From Gemmatimonadota bacterium (lineage in GTDB: Bacteria > Gemmatimonadota > Gemmatimonadetes > Longimicrobiales > UBA6960), in the NCBI GenBank assembly GCA_002712565.1, contig PAUA01000037.1:14175-20364 (forward strand): a stretch of DNA of 6,190 nt, in the 5' to 3' direction. Made by a program: the position numbers and the translations under genes. Below the pieces are notes generated by a model that saw nothing but the letters and a program-made list of their open reading frames with translations, was not told the origin of the DNA and made no database searches. Below, piece after piece: positions 1 through 6,190 of the stretch. Position 1 is the first letter of the stretch, and each line of letters begins with the position of its first letter.

Positions 1-462
1 AGGATCCAGCCCTTCCTGGGTCCCATCGGTGAGCCGGGAGCTGGAGAGGATGGATGGGAGGCCGCCGACTACCCCCACGGGACCCTCATGGCGCTCCGCC
101 GGGGATGCGTCGAGGAGGTGGGGCTGTTCGACGAGCGGTACTTCGCCTACTGCGAGGAGGCGGACCTGGGCATCCGTGCCACGCGTGCCGGATGGCAGGT
201 GGGCCTCGTGCGGGGGGCAGTGGTGGAGAACCCCGAGAGCGGATCCGAGGCAGCCACCATCGATTACCTCATGGTCCGTAACACCCTGCTGCTCCTGGGA
301 ACCCACTTCGGCATGCGGAACGCGGCCTTCCGGGCGGGGGTGGTCCTAGTGGAGTCGGCGGTCGGGTGGTGGCGCCCCGAGGTGCGTGGCCCGTACCACA
401 CGGGCAGGTCACGGTTCATGGCGGTGGCACACGCTGCAACCGGTCGATTCGGCCCACCCTGA
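1..462 (+). CDS. Family 2 glycosyltransferase, C-terminal part (5' end off window)
   Basis: The reading frame is open from base 1 and ends at TGA 460-462, giving 153 visible residues; the true start lies left of the window. The visible part holds the second half of a GT-A fold of the GT2 (rhamnosyl/galactofuranosyl-transferase-like) type. A DYPHGTLMALRR segment (about residues 23-34) leads into VGLFDERYFAYCEEADLGIR (about 40-59), where the acidic EEAD cluster (residues 52-55) matches the ED-type catalytic base region of GT2 enzymes, followed by the usual aromatic RAGW turn. The tail (YLMVRNTLLLL, then a Trp/Arg-rich end finishing GRFGPP) resembles the C-terminal region of enzymes that add sugars to polyprenyl-linked glycans. 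In this family the enzyme transfers a sugar from a nucleotide donor on the cytoplasmic side. The N-terminal nucleotide-binding half and DXD motif are not visible, so donor and acceptor cannot be named. The internal ATG at 88 falls inside the conserved fold and is not the start. Family assignment is firm; specificity is unknown. Confidence 0.9.
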   Translation, partial: RIQPFLGPIGEPGAGEDGWEAADYPHGTLMALRRGCVEEVGLFDERYFAYCEEADLGIRATRAGWQVGLVRGAVVENPESGSEAATIDYLMVRNTLLLLGTHFGMRNAAFRAGVVLVESAVGWWRPEVRGPYHTGRSRFMAVAHAATGRFGPP

Positions 463-473
463 GGGCTGGGGCC
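451..473 (+). terminator. GC-rich hairpin at the glycosyltransferase stop, possible terminator
   Basis: The left arm GGCCCACCC (451-459) can pair with GGG (463-465) and TGGGGCC (467-473), leaving the TGA stop (460-462) as the loop and unpaired C466 and one extra G on the right side. This gives about nine G/C-rich pairs. No T-run follows, so it is not a classic intrinsic terminator. U-tract-less hairpins have been proposed to work in actinobacteria, but this is disputed. Its place at the 3' end of a gene facing a convergent neighbour makes a 3'-end role reasonable. Confidence 0.35.
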
Positions 474-495
474 GCCTGATCTATGACGCGGGTGG

Positions 496-530
496 TCAGT
501 GGGTCGGCGGCGTTGCCGTTCAGTGGGTCG
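496..530. repeat. 11-nt direct repeat in the convergent spacer
   Basis: TCAGTGGGTCG occurs exactly at 496-506 and again at 520-530, a 24-nt period. One further base matches on the left if a single mismatch is allowed. It fills much of the 76-bp spacer between the glycosyltransferase stop and the hydrolase stop (minus-strand TGA at 539-541). It may be the remnant of a small tandem duplication; no function can be assigned. Confidence 0.5.
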
Positions 531-538
531 AACGTCGT

Positions 539-1225
539 TCAGAAGGGCTGCGCATCCAGGAACCCCAGGGCCGCGTCGATGAAGCCGAAGTCACGTGGCG
601 TGGCGAAGTGGTCGACGCCGCGCAGCGTCACGGACGTGGCATCGGGGAGCGCTTCGACGAGTAGGTCCGCAGGAGCGGCGAAGTCCCTGTCGCCCAGGAC
701 CACCTGCACCGGAACCCTCACGCCGGCCAGCAACTCGGCTGAGAAGACACGCCGGTCAGGTCGTTGCAGGAAGGCAGTGAGAGCTGCCCGATCAGCGCCG
801 GCGGCATCCGGCAGGTCGGCGAAGTAGCGGAGTTCGGGGTTGCTGGCCTCACCGGTCCGCACCGCCTCGATGACAGCGGCACCCCTTGCCGGGTCCGACT
901 CGAACAGGTTCCTTCCCACGCCGGCGACCACGATGCGTCGGAACCTCTCCGGGTGCTGCGCTGCCAGCCAGAGGATGGCCATGGCCCCGGCGGAGAATCC
1001 GATGGCGTCGACCGGCTCGTCTGGAAGCCTGTCCAGGATCCGGTCCTCCAGGTCGCGGTAGTCCTCCGGGTCCGACGGCTTGGGGGCCTCGCCGTGGCCG
1101 AGCAGGTCCACCCCGATGACGGTCCTGCCTGCGTCTCCGAGGAGGTCCACCCAGCCGTTGCCCAGCCAGGTGGCGGCGTGCGAGGTTCCGAATCCATGCA
1201 CCATCAGTACGTCCGGGCCGGTCAT
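539..1225 (-). CDS. Alpha/beta-fold hydrolase
   Basis: A 228-residue protein with the alpha/beta-hydrolase fold signature, probably cytoplasmic since no signal peptide is seen. The N-terminal strand runs into the oxyanion-hole HGFG motif (H10-G13). The nucleophile elbow GFSAG places the catalytic serine at S78. The acid is most likely D181 in GDRD, and the histidine is H206 in GVDHF. All three triad positions and their order are as expected. The cap region between about 105 and 165 is short, so this is a small member of the family; substrates could be esters, lactones or similar and cannot be told from sequence. The frame stays open upstream to an ATG at 1417, but that would run into the opposing DUF2142 gene and add a Pro/Gly/Ala-rich stretch with no fold. 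The ATG at 1223-1225 lies just before the first beta strand and has a -10-like TATGTT exactly 6 nt upstream, so I take it as a leaderless start. An ATG at 1307-1309 is a weaker alternative. It is convergent with the glycosyltransferase and divergent from DUF2142, so it is transcribed alone or as the first gene of its unit. Confidence 0.88.
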   Translation of the reverse strand: MTGPDVLMVHGFGTSHAATWLGNGWVDLLGDAGRTVIGVDLLGHGEAPKPSDPEDYRDLEDRILDRLPDEPVDAIGFSAGAMAILWLAAQHPERFRRIVVAGVGRNLFESDPARGAAVIEAVRTGEASNPELRYFADLPDAAGADRAALTAFLQRPDRRVFSAELLAGVRVPVQVVLGDRDFAAPADLLVEALPDATSVTLRGVDHFATPRDFGFIDAALGFLDAQPF

Positions 1226-1231
1226 CCGGGG

Positions 1232-1237
1232 AACATA
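1232..1237 (-). promoter_or_regulatory. -10-like element of the hydrolase gene (leaderless type)
   Basis: On the minus strand TATGTT fits the TANNNT -10 pattern. Six bases (CCCCGG) separate it from the ATG at 1223-1225, so transcription would begin at or next to the start codon. There is no Shine-Dalgarno-like sequence at a normal distance, and no good -35 match 16-18 bp upstream. The same geometry appears in front of the divergent gene. Confidence 0.5.
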
Positions 1238-1292
1238 TCCCGGTGCCGGTTCTCCAGCCGGGTCGGGGTCGGCGAGTGGCCCCGAGGGGTGG

Positions 1293-1304
1293 GCGCCATG
1301 GTGC
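1293..1304. promoter_or_regulatory. Near-palindrome in the divergent spacer, possible operator
   Basis: GCGCCATGGTGC is a 12-nt dyad with one mismatched pair (third from each end), located between the two divergent starts, about 35 bp upstream of the -10-like element of the DUF2142 gene and about 55 bp upstream of that of the hydrolase. The position suits a regulator site, but dyads this short arise by chance in GC-rich DNA. Confidence 0.2.
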
Positions 1305-1338
1305 AGCATCAGGGCGGTGGCTGATGGGGTGGCCTCGC

Positions 1339-1344
1339 TAATCT
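1339..1344 (+). promoter_or_regulatory. -10-like element of the DUF2142 gene (leaderless type)
   Basis: TAATCT fits the TANNNT -10 pattern and is followed by six bases (TTGCCC on to G1350) before the GTG start at 1351, the spacing expected if the mRNA begins at the start codon. No Shine-Dalgarno sequence precedes the GTG. The expected -35 zone (about 1315-1322) is GGTGGC-like and does not match the TTGACA consensus, so the promoter would rely mainly on the -10 element or on an activator. Confidence 0.5.
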
Positions 1345-1350
1345 TGCCCG

Positions 1351-2721
1351 GTGACGCCACAGCGCCTGCTCCTTGCGGTCGGGGTGCCCCTGGGGCTCCT
1401 GATCGCCCTGCTCTCACCGGCCTGGACGGCCTACGACGAGTTCACCCACTTCGCACGCGTGGTCGACATTGCACAGGGCAACCTCGAGCCGGACCTGAAG
1501 CCCGAGGGGGTCGGGTCGGTCATACCGGCGGCCTACAGGGAGGCCACCGACGAGATCATCATCGACCATCAGGCAGGTCGCCCACCCTGGACGCCCACCT
1601 CCATCAGGGCGCTGCTGGGGCATCGACCCGATGGGCGCACGGTGTTCGTGGACACCCGCCCGACCACCGCCTCAAGCCCGCTCGGCTACCTCCCCGCAGC
1701 GGTCGGATCCATTCTTCCGGTGGCACTTGACGCACCTGGTGTGATCGTGCTCTGGGCTGGTCGCCTTGGCTCGCTGGCGGCCTACATGCTGTTGGCCGCC
1801 TGGGCCATACGAACCGCTGCCGCCTTCCGATGGTCGATTGCCGTTGCGGCAACCATTCCACTGAACCTGGCGCTGGCGGCATCCGTCTCACCGGATGGTC
1901 TGACGATCGCCGCTGTCCTGTTGGCGGTGGCGATGTGGACCCGGGTGGAGGGGGGAGAGGAGGTGCCGCTACCGGCGCTGATCCTGTCCACCGGGATGCT
2001 GGCGCTGGCCAAGCCGCCCTACTTCCTGGTCCTCAGCCTATTCCTGGCCTCAGCCGTCCTCCAGCGGACGGCCGGCAGGATCCGTGCCGCCTGGGTAGCC
2101 GGGGCAGGGCTGCTGGTCGGCCTGGTGGCGACCGTCGCCAACTCCGGCGACAACTACCAGGCCGTCACGGTCACGATGACCGGCAGGATGGACTACGACC
2201 CAGAACTCCAGATGGACCACCTCCTGGGCGACATGCCCGGCTTCCTCTGGGCCACCGTGGACACCTGGATCACGGAGTACCGGTTCTACGTACAGGGCTG
2301 GTTCCGGCAACTGGGATTCTGGGAGGCCGACATGGCCTCGGTAGTTCCGTGGGTTTTCGTGGCCATCCTGGCGGTGTCGCTGCTGGTCCTGGACGGTGAT
2401 GACATGGAGCGTCTCTCGGGAGTGCGTCGCGTCACCCTCGGCCTGGGCGTAGCGGGGCTGATCATGGCCATCTACGCCGCCAGCTTCGTCTACTTCACCG
2501 ACCGACCGGACTACGACAGGATCGGTTTCCAGATGGCCAGGTACTCGGCACCACTGGCCGCGCTGGCCTTCATCGGATGGTCACCGCGTGCCCTGGTGGG
2601 GCCGGCCCGACGGCTCGGTCGACGCGTCGCCGTCGCCGGAGTGGTAGGGGTCCCGGTGGTGGCCGTGGGGGCGTCGGTCGTGACCTGGTTGTGGACGGGG
2701 GCCAACACCGAGTTGGGGTGA
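1351..2721 (+). CDS. DUF2142 family polytopic membrane protein
   Basis: A complete 456-residue integral membrane protein with roughly ten hydrophobic segments (about residues 5-23, 111-126, 131-153, 160-197 as two, 207-235, 246-264, 331-348, 361-382, 397-410 and 427-448). It matches DUF2142, a GT-C-related family. SPAW is followed by the acidic YDEFTHFAR motif (D29, E30, H33) in the first extracytoplasmic loop. An SVSPDGL motif (S180-P181-D182) comes at the start of a helix, then ALAKPPYF (about 218-225), a soluble loop with GWFRQLGFWE (about 316-325), and QMARYSAPL (about 394-402) before the last helices. Length and motif order are typical. In GT-C enzymes the first-loop acidic residues are catalytic and the donor is a polyprenyl-phosphate sugar; that DUF2142 proteins work this way is inference. 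These genes commonly sit in cell-surface polysaccharide loci, which fits the glycosyltransferase and AftD-like neighbours. The GTG start is supported by a -10-like hexamer 6 nt upstream and by the immediate start of the first helix. The gene ends 10 bp from the convergent AftD-like gene. Confidence 0.88.
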   Translation: MTPQRLLLAVGVPLGLLIALLSPAWTAYDEFTHFARVVDIAQGNLEPDLKPEGVGSVIPAAYREATDEIIIDHQAGRPPWTPTSIRALLGHRPDGRTVFVDTRPTTASSPLGYLPAAVGSILPVALDAPGVIVLWAGRLGSLAAYMLLAAWAIRTAAAFRWSIAVAATIPLNLALAASVSPDGLTIAAVLLAVAMWTRVEGGEEVPLPALILSTGMLALAKPPYFLVLSLFLASAVLQRTAGRIRAAWVAGAGLLVGLVATVANSGDNYQAVTVTMTGRMDYDPELQMDHLLGDMPGFLWATVDTWITEYRFYVQGWFRQLGFWEADMASVVPWVFVAILAVSLLVLDGDDMERLSGVRRVTLGLGVAGLIMAIYAASFVYFTDRPDYDRIGFQMARYSAPLAALAFIGWSPRALVGPARRLGRRVAVAGVVGVPVVAVGASVVTWLWTGANTELG

Positions 2722-2728
2722 TCCCCCA
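2714..2728. terminator. Weak inverted repeat at the convergent gene ends
   Basis: TGGGG (2714-2718) can pair with CCCCA (2724-2728) around a 5-nt loop that includes the end of the DUF2142 stop codon. The stem is only 5 bp and has no T-run on either side. It lies at the meeting point of two convergent genes whose stops are 10 bp apart, the one place a shared terminator would be expected. It may be chance in GC-rich DNA. Confidence 0.2.
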
Positions 2729-2731
2729 GGG

Positions 2732-5700
2732 TCAGGCCGCCCGTCTCTCCACGAGGGCCTGCACGGCACCGGCCGCCAGGCACAGGATGGCCAGCACGCC
2801 CAGTACGTGGTAGCCCTCGAAGAAGAGTGGCCACACGAAGTCCCGGGGGTGGCGGAAGCGGATCTGCTCGATCGCGATGAGGGCGGCGGCCGACCCCATG
2901 GCCAGGACGGCCAGGACCGGCATGGTCCGGCGGGGGATCGAGCCGCGGAGGGCCAGCGTCATGAGCAGGCCGATCACCGGGCCGGCGATGTGCCACGACG
3001 GCAGATTCACCACCGAGAAGGTGGCCACGAACAGGCCCAGGGCAACGGCCCGACCGTCGGGTACGACCCGGCGACTCCTGCGGGGATCCTCGAATACCGG
3101 TGACCCCGGCGCCAACGGACCGGAATCGCGGCGACCCCGGATGGCAACCAGGAGGCACGCCAGCGCCGCCATGACAGAAGCCCACAGGCCTATCCAGACC
3201 GTTCTCTGGGGTGCCCACACCAGGCGGAAGGAGGTACGGGCGGCGTCATCCGGAGCAACCAGCCAACCGTTGGCGAAGCCATCCACGAGACGTGGTGGGC
3301 CGTGGTCCAGCCCAGCGTCGTCCCGGAGGTGCCAGCCGGCGCTGAGGCTCTGGCCCAGGATCAGCCAGTAGGGGCTCGTGGCGCCCTCCACCTGGAGGAG
3401 GATCTCGGTCCGATCCAGCTTCTGGACGCGCAGGGATGGCATCCCAGCGTGGGTGGGTGCGATTCCGGAGGAAGCCGATGTGAGCACCAGGCGGTCCAGG
3501 TCGTACATCGAGTCTGCTCCCGCAGTCGCCACGATCCTGTGCTCGCCTTCGGAGAGCTCAAGGGTTGGGCCGCAGGCCGTCACCGTGAGGGGCCGTCTGG
3601 CGAACGCATCAGGGGTCGACCCGGTGATACGCACCGGCACGGATCGGCCGTCCAGACGCAGGAGGTCCTCACGGCAACCCGTGTCGATCCGCTGGGGGTG
3701 CTCCGGGAAGTCGAACCCGTCGGAGATGTCCACGATGGCCACCGACAGGACATCAGGTAGTCCCGAGTACCAGTTCATGGTCCGACGTTCGACCACCTCG
3801 TCGATCCGGATCGTCAGGGAGCGTCCCGTGGCGTCCGGCAGGCCGAGGTCCACCGTCACGAGATCATCGGCAGCCCGGAGTGTTCCGGGAAGGGTGGAAC
3901 GTCCGATGGGCACCCCGTCGACCAGGACCGTGACCGCACTCGGGGCCGAGTGCAGCCCGTCGGCCCGGTAGGTGAGCGTCAGGTCCCTGAAGGCCCGTGG
4001 CACGGGGTGCATGATCGTCACCGCCTGACCGTCCTGCGGGCCGATCGGTGGCTGCCAGGCAGTGGTGGGATCATCGTCGAATGCGGCCCGTCCACGGGAG
4101 ACCAGGTCGCCGGCGAGGCTGGCGGTGGCCCTCACCCTCGGCGCACCGGGGTCGTCCAGGAGGGCATCGTCGGCATGGGCGGACCAGCGGGCCTCGCCGC
4201 GTAGCTCGAAGGTGCGTGCCCATGGCAGGTCCATGGTCCGGTCCATCCCCCGTTCGGGTTCGGATCGAATGGGATCCCGTGGATCCGAACGCTGCCTGGT
4301 CAGCACGATGGCCAACTCTGCGCCGGAGTCGTAGCCCAGGAGGTCCGTGAGGTCGGTCGGGAGCAGGATCGTCTCGTCGGCTGCCACTCCGGCGACACCC
4401 ACCTCGGCGAAGCCGACGCCCGTCACCCCTGCGTAGTGGTCCAGTCGGCCCACGTCGGTATCCCGCACCTCCAGGACCACCACCCGGACGTCGGCTCCGG
4501 AGAGGTGCACCAGCTGTCCGGGTGGGGTGCGTGACGTCGCATCCAGGACCACGTCCATGGCCTGGTCGTCGAGGTGGATCCGCAGGTCAGTGATCCAACG
4601 GTTCTGTCCCTGTGACCGTGCCTGCACGAAAGTCAGGCTCTCGATCGGCGCCGGCTCGTCGAGCGTCAGGGTGAGGTTCTCACCGACCACGTCATCGAAG
4701 GCGCCGACCGTCCAGGCGGTGTCCAGGCGACCGTCGACGGCATGGAAGGGTCGATCGCCGGCCGTGAAGGTCACCGGGTTGCCGTAGCCGGAGGCGTCGG
4801 CCCTGATGCCGGTCTGGCGTGCCACCGTGAGTGTCCCCGGTCGAACGGGCAGCACGTCGAGACGCTGGTCGGAGAGGTCGCCTCGGTCCACCTCCTCGTC
4901 CCATCGCTGCGTGTAGCCGGTCGTCTCCCTGATGGTGCCCCAGCGTCGTCCCTGCAGACGGTTGGTGTCGGTGAGGATCAGACGGGCGTTGCTCCCCAGT
5001 GCCGATGCCAGCAGTACGGGGTCGTCCAGGAGCGAAGCGCTGAACAGGACGGGCCTACCGGCCTCGAGGAGGCCCTCGCCCGCTGCGGCCACCAGGCCAT
5101 CGGCATCACCGGAGAGCACGATGCTCCTGGTGGGATCTGCAATGCGCAGGATCGACTGGGCATCCAGCACGGGCAGGACGATGGCCGGCGCCGGGTGCTG
5201 CGAACCGACCGGCCTGGAGAGCGTGTGCTGGTCCAGCAGGGGTCTCTCCGGGCCCGCCACGTTGGCCACGGGAGTACCGAAGGAGACGGCAGGTCCGAAA
5301 CCGGGTGCGTCACGCAGGTCAGCCCAGAGGTCGTCCGGTCGGGGCGTACGGAACCGCTCGAACTGGAGGTCCGATCGCAGCACGATGTCGCCCACCCCCA
5401 TTAGGCGTGCCAGTGGGGCGAGGCCGTCCGGATCCAACCTGTCCTCCTGGACCTCGGAGTCCAGGGCCACCAGTAGGGCTGCCGATGCCGGGGAACCCTG
5501 TGGGATCAGCTCACGTGCCACATAGGGGCGATCCATTAGTCCCGGGAGCACCGGGTCGCCGGAGTTGCCCCAGCGGTATGCGGCGAAGTCCGAGCCGGGC
5601 AGCTCCAGGACCCGCGTACCGTCCCCGCTGGCGTCCAGGTGGGCGGCGGCCTCGTGCCAGTAGCCCGGGACGTCCTCTGGCCTCTGTACGAGGCTGCCCA

Positions 5701-6190
5701 GGATCTCTCCCTGCCAGAGCGGCGAGAGGTTCGCCACCACGAGGACGCACAGCAATGCTGCGACCGGCTGCTCCCATCGGGGACGCCAGCGACCCATCGC
5801 AGCCGCACCGGCTCCCAGGAGCATCGAGGTGCCGAGGATGGACAGGGGGAGCGCCCGGGGGGTGCTCCGCAGGGCCAGCCCGGCATCCGTCAGGGTCAGC
5901 TCCCGGAAGATTCGGCCCAACGGCGAGGGTTCGTCGTAGGGGTGTGCGCCTATGCCGACAAGGAGCCCGAGCACGATCAGCATCAGGGCGTGGCCGCGGT
6001 GGCGGAAGCGGATGATCGCCGCGGCCAGCAACGCCAGGAGCGGAAGGGCGAAGGACAGCGGTAGGGCCCACCGCGTATAGGAGGTGGCTGGTTCGATCCA
6101 CGCCCCGAGGCGGCCCTGTCCGTAGAAATACCAGTAGCCGAGGCCCCTGAACAGCTCGGGCGCGGTGGCGGCATCCGAGACCACCTTGTA
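2732..6190 (-). CDS. AftD-like alpha-(1->3)-arabinofuranosyltransferase family protein (5' end off window)
   Basis: The frame is open to the right edge, so the 1152 visible residues are the C-terminal part; mycobacterial AftD is about 1400 residues, so roughly 250 are probably missing, including the first-loop GT-C catalytic acidic residues. Family signs in order (visible numbering): GLGYWYFYG (about 17-25); membrane segments near 40-62, 69-82, 112-130 and 140-155, with TDAGLALRSTPRALPL between; then the long extracytoplasmic part with ELPGSDFAAYRWG (about 196-208), DRPYVARELIPQGSPAS (about 220-236), LARLMGVGDIVLRSDLQFER and ILTDTNR. Two discoidin-like (F5/8 type C) beta modules follow at about 468-600 and 685-822, both with the D..xTAW motif. 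A further beta-rich region carries SAGWHLRD and VDGFANGW (about 950-976). The C-terminus returns to the membrane with about five helices (from about 996) and ends ERRAA. Mycobacterial AftD adds arabinofuranose to arabinogalactan and lipoarabinomannan using decaprenyl-phospho-arabinose outside the membrane. The family is wider than mycolate-bearing genera, so the sugar and acceptor here are uncertain. The GTG at 6184 is internal to the conserved region and is not the start. Confidence 0.88.
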   Translation of the reverse strand, partial: YKVVSDAATAPELFRGLGYWYFYGQGRLGAWIEPATSYTRWALPLSFALPLLALLAAAIIRFRHRGHALMLIVLGLLVGIGAHPYDEPSPLGRIFRELTLTDAGLALRSTPRALPLSILGTSMLLGAGAAAMGRWRPRWEQPVAALLCVLVVANLSPLWQGEILGSLVQRPEDVPGYWHEAAAHLDASGDGTRVLELPGSDFAAYRWGNSGDPVLPGLMDRPYVARELIPQGSPASAALLVALDSEVQEDRLDPDGLAPLARLMGVGDIVLRSDLQFERFRTPRPDDLWADLRDAPGFGPAVSFGTPVANVAGPERPLLDQHTLSRPVGSQHPAPAIVLPVLDAQSILRIADPTRSIVLSGDADGLVAAAGEGLLEAGRPVLFSASLLDDPVLLASALGSNARLILTDTNRLQGRRWGTIRETTGYTQRWDEEVDRGDLSDQRLDVLPVRPGTLTVARQTGIRADASGYGNPVTFTAGDRPFHAVDGRLDTAWTVGAFDDVVGENLTLTLDEPAPIESLTFVQARSQGQNRWITDLRIHLDDQAMDVVLDATSRTPPGQLVHLSGADVRVVVLEVRDTDVGRLDHYAGVTGVGFAEVGVAGVAADETILLPTDLTDLLGYDSGAELAIVLTRQRSDPRDPIRSEPERGMDRTMDLPWARTFELRGEARWSAHADDALLDDPGAPRVRATASLAGDLVSRGRAAFDDDPTTAWQPPIGPQDGQAVTIMHPVPRAFRDLTLTYRADGLHSAPSAVTVLVDGVPIGRSTLPGTLRAADDLVTVDLGLPDATGRSLTIRIDEVVERRTMNWYSGLPDVLSVAIVDISDGFDFPEHPQRIDTGCREDLLRLDGRSVPVRITGSTPDAFARRPLTVTACGPTLELSEGEHRIVATAGADSMYDLDRLVLTSASSGIAPTHAGMPSLRVQKLDRTEILLQVEGATSPYWLILGQSLSAGWHLRDDAGLDHGPPRLVDGFANGWLVAPDDAARTSFRLVWAPQRTVWIGLWASVMAALACLLVAIRGRRDSGPLAPGSPVFEDPRRSRRVVPDGRAVALGLFVATFSVVNLPSWHIAGPVIGLLMTLALRGSIPRRTMPVLAVLAMGSAAALIAIEQIRFRHPRDFVWPLFFEGYHVLGVLAILCLAAGAVQALVERRAA
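4258..4290. repeat. Nested inverted repeat inside the AftD-like gene
   Basis: GTTCGGATC (4258-4266) and GATCCGAAC (4282-4290) are perfect 9-bp inverted arms. The 15-nt spacer between them contains the 8-bp palindrome GGGATCCC (4271-4278). On the coding (minus) strand it encodes the charged, Pro-rich linker RSDPRDPIRSEPER between the first discoidin-like module and the next extracytoplasmic domain. Confidence 0.6.

Noticed and set aside
530..540. GAAC-GTC-GTTC mini-hairpin just before the hydrolase stop.
   Set aside because: Only four pairs and no T-run; too weak to call a terminator.
1271..1298. Possible hairpin around CCCC-GA-GGGG with flanking TGGC/GCCA in the divergent spacer.
   Set aside because: The inner stem leaves too tight a loop and the outer arms are separated asymmetrically; not convincing as a structure or operator.
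1226..1417. In-frame N-terminal extension of the hydrolase up to an ATG at 1417 (64 extra residues).
   Set aside because: It overlaps the start of the DUF2142 gene on the opposite strand, is Pro/Gly/Ala-rich with no recognisable fold, and the start at 1225 has both the fold boundary and a -10-like element in its favour.
764..1730. Long plus-strand open frames over the hydrolase and the 5' part of DUF2142 (186 and 216 codons).
   Set aside because: They are alternate-frame shadows usual in GC-rich DNA: low-complexity, rich in Arg/Pro/Gly, with no family motifs, overlying genes with clear motifs.
2511..3218. A 235-codon minus-strand frame crossing the DUF2142/AftD-like junction.
   Set aside because: It is out of frame with the AftD-like gene, its translation is Arg/Pro/Gly-rich without motifs, and it covers the 3' ends of two well-supported genes.
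5305..6101. Open frames of about 196-236 codons on both strands over the AftD-like gene.
   Set aside because: Compositionally biased shadows; the AftD-like frame alone shows conserved family motifs and membrane helices here.

Overview
The window is GC-rich DNA with tightly packed genes, and it reads as a chromosomal segment from a high-GC actinobacterium. The main reasons are a large AftD-type (arabinofuranosyltransferase family, formerly DUF3367) membrane protein, a DUF2142 membrane protein, strong G/C preference at third codon positions, and two gene starts that look leaderless. An Acidimicrobiia-like source is my guess from the look of the proteins; no marker gene in the window proves it.

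Layout, left to right: (1) bases 1-462, plus strand, the C-terminal part of a family 2 glycosyltransferase whose start lies off the left edge; (2) a 76-bp convergent spacer (463-538) with a GC-rich hairpin at the glycosyltransferase stop and a short direct repeat; (3) 539-1225, minus strand, a compact alpha/beta-fold hydrolase with a complete Ser-Asp-His triad; (4) a 125-bp divergent spacer (1226-1350) carrying two oppositely facing -10-like hexamers, each exactly 6 nt from its start codon; (5) 1351-2721, plus strand, a complete DUF2142 polytopic membrane protein; (6) a 10-bp convergent spacer; (7) 2732-6190, minus strand, the C-terminal 1152 residues of an AftD-like protein whose N-terminus lies off the right edge. 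There is no gene-free stretch longer than 125 bp, and I see no RNA genes, mobile elements, CRISPR arrays or origins.

Three of the four genes (GT2, DUF2142, AftD-like) belong to families used in building or exporting cell-surface glycans. The window is best read as part of a cell-envelope polysaccharide locus: the GT2 would extend a lipid-linked glycan in the cytoplasm, and the two polytopic proteins would act at or across the membrane, possibly with polyprenyl-phosphate sugar donors. The hydrolase has no evident link to this pathway. The four genes alternate in orientation, so none can share an operon with its neighbour here.

I do not see a clearly new biological system. The most useful observations are the matched pair of leaderless-type starts, which also fixes the hydrolase start, the nested inverted repeat inside the AftD-like gene, and the paired short motifs at the two ends of the AftD-like membrane region.
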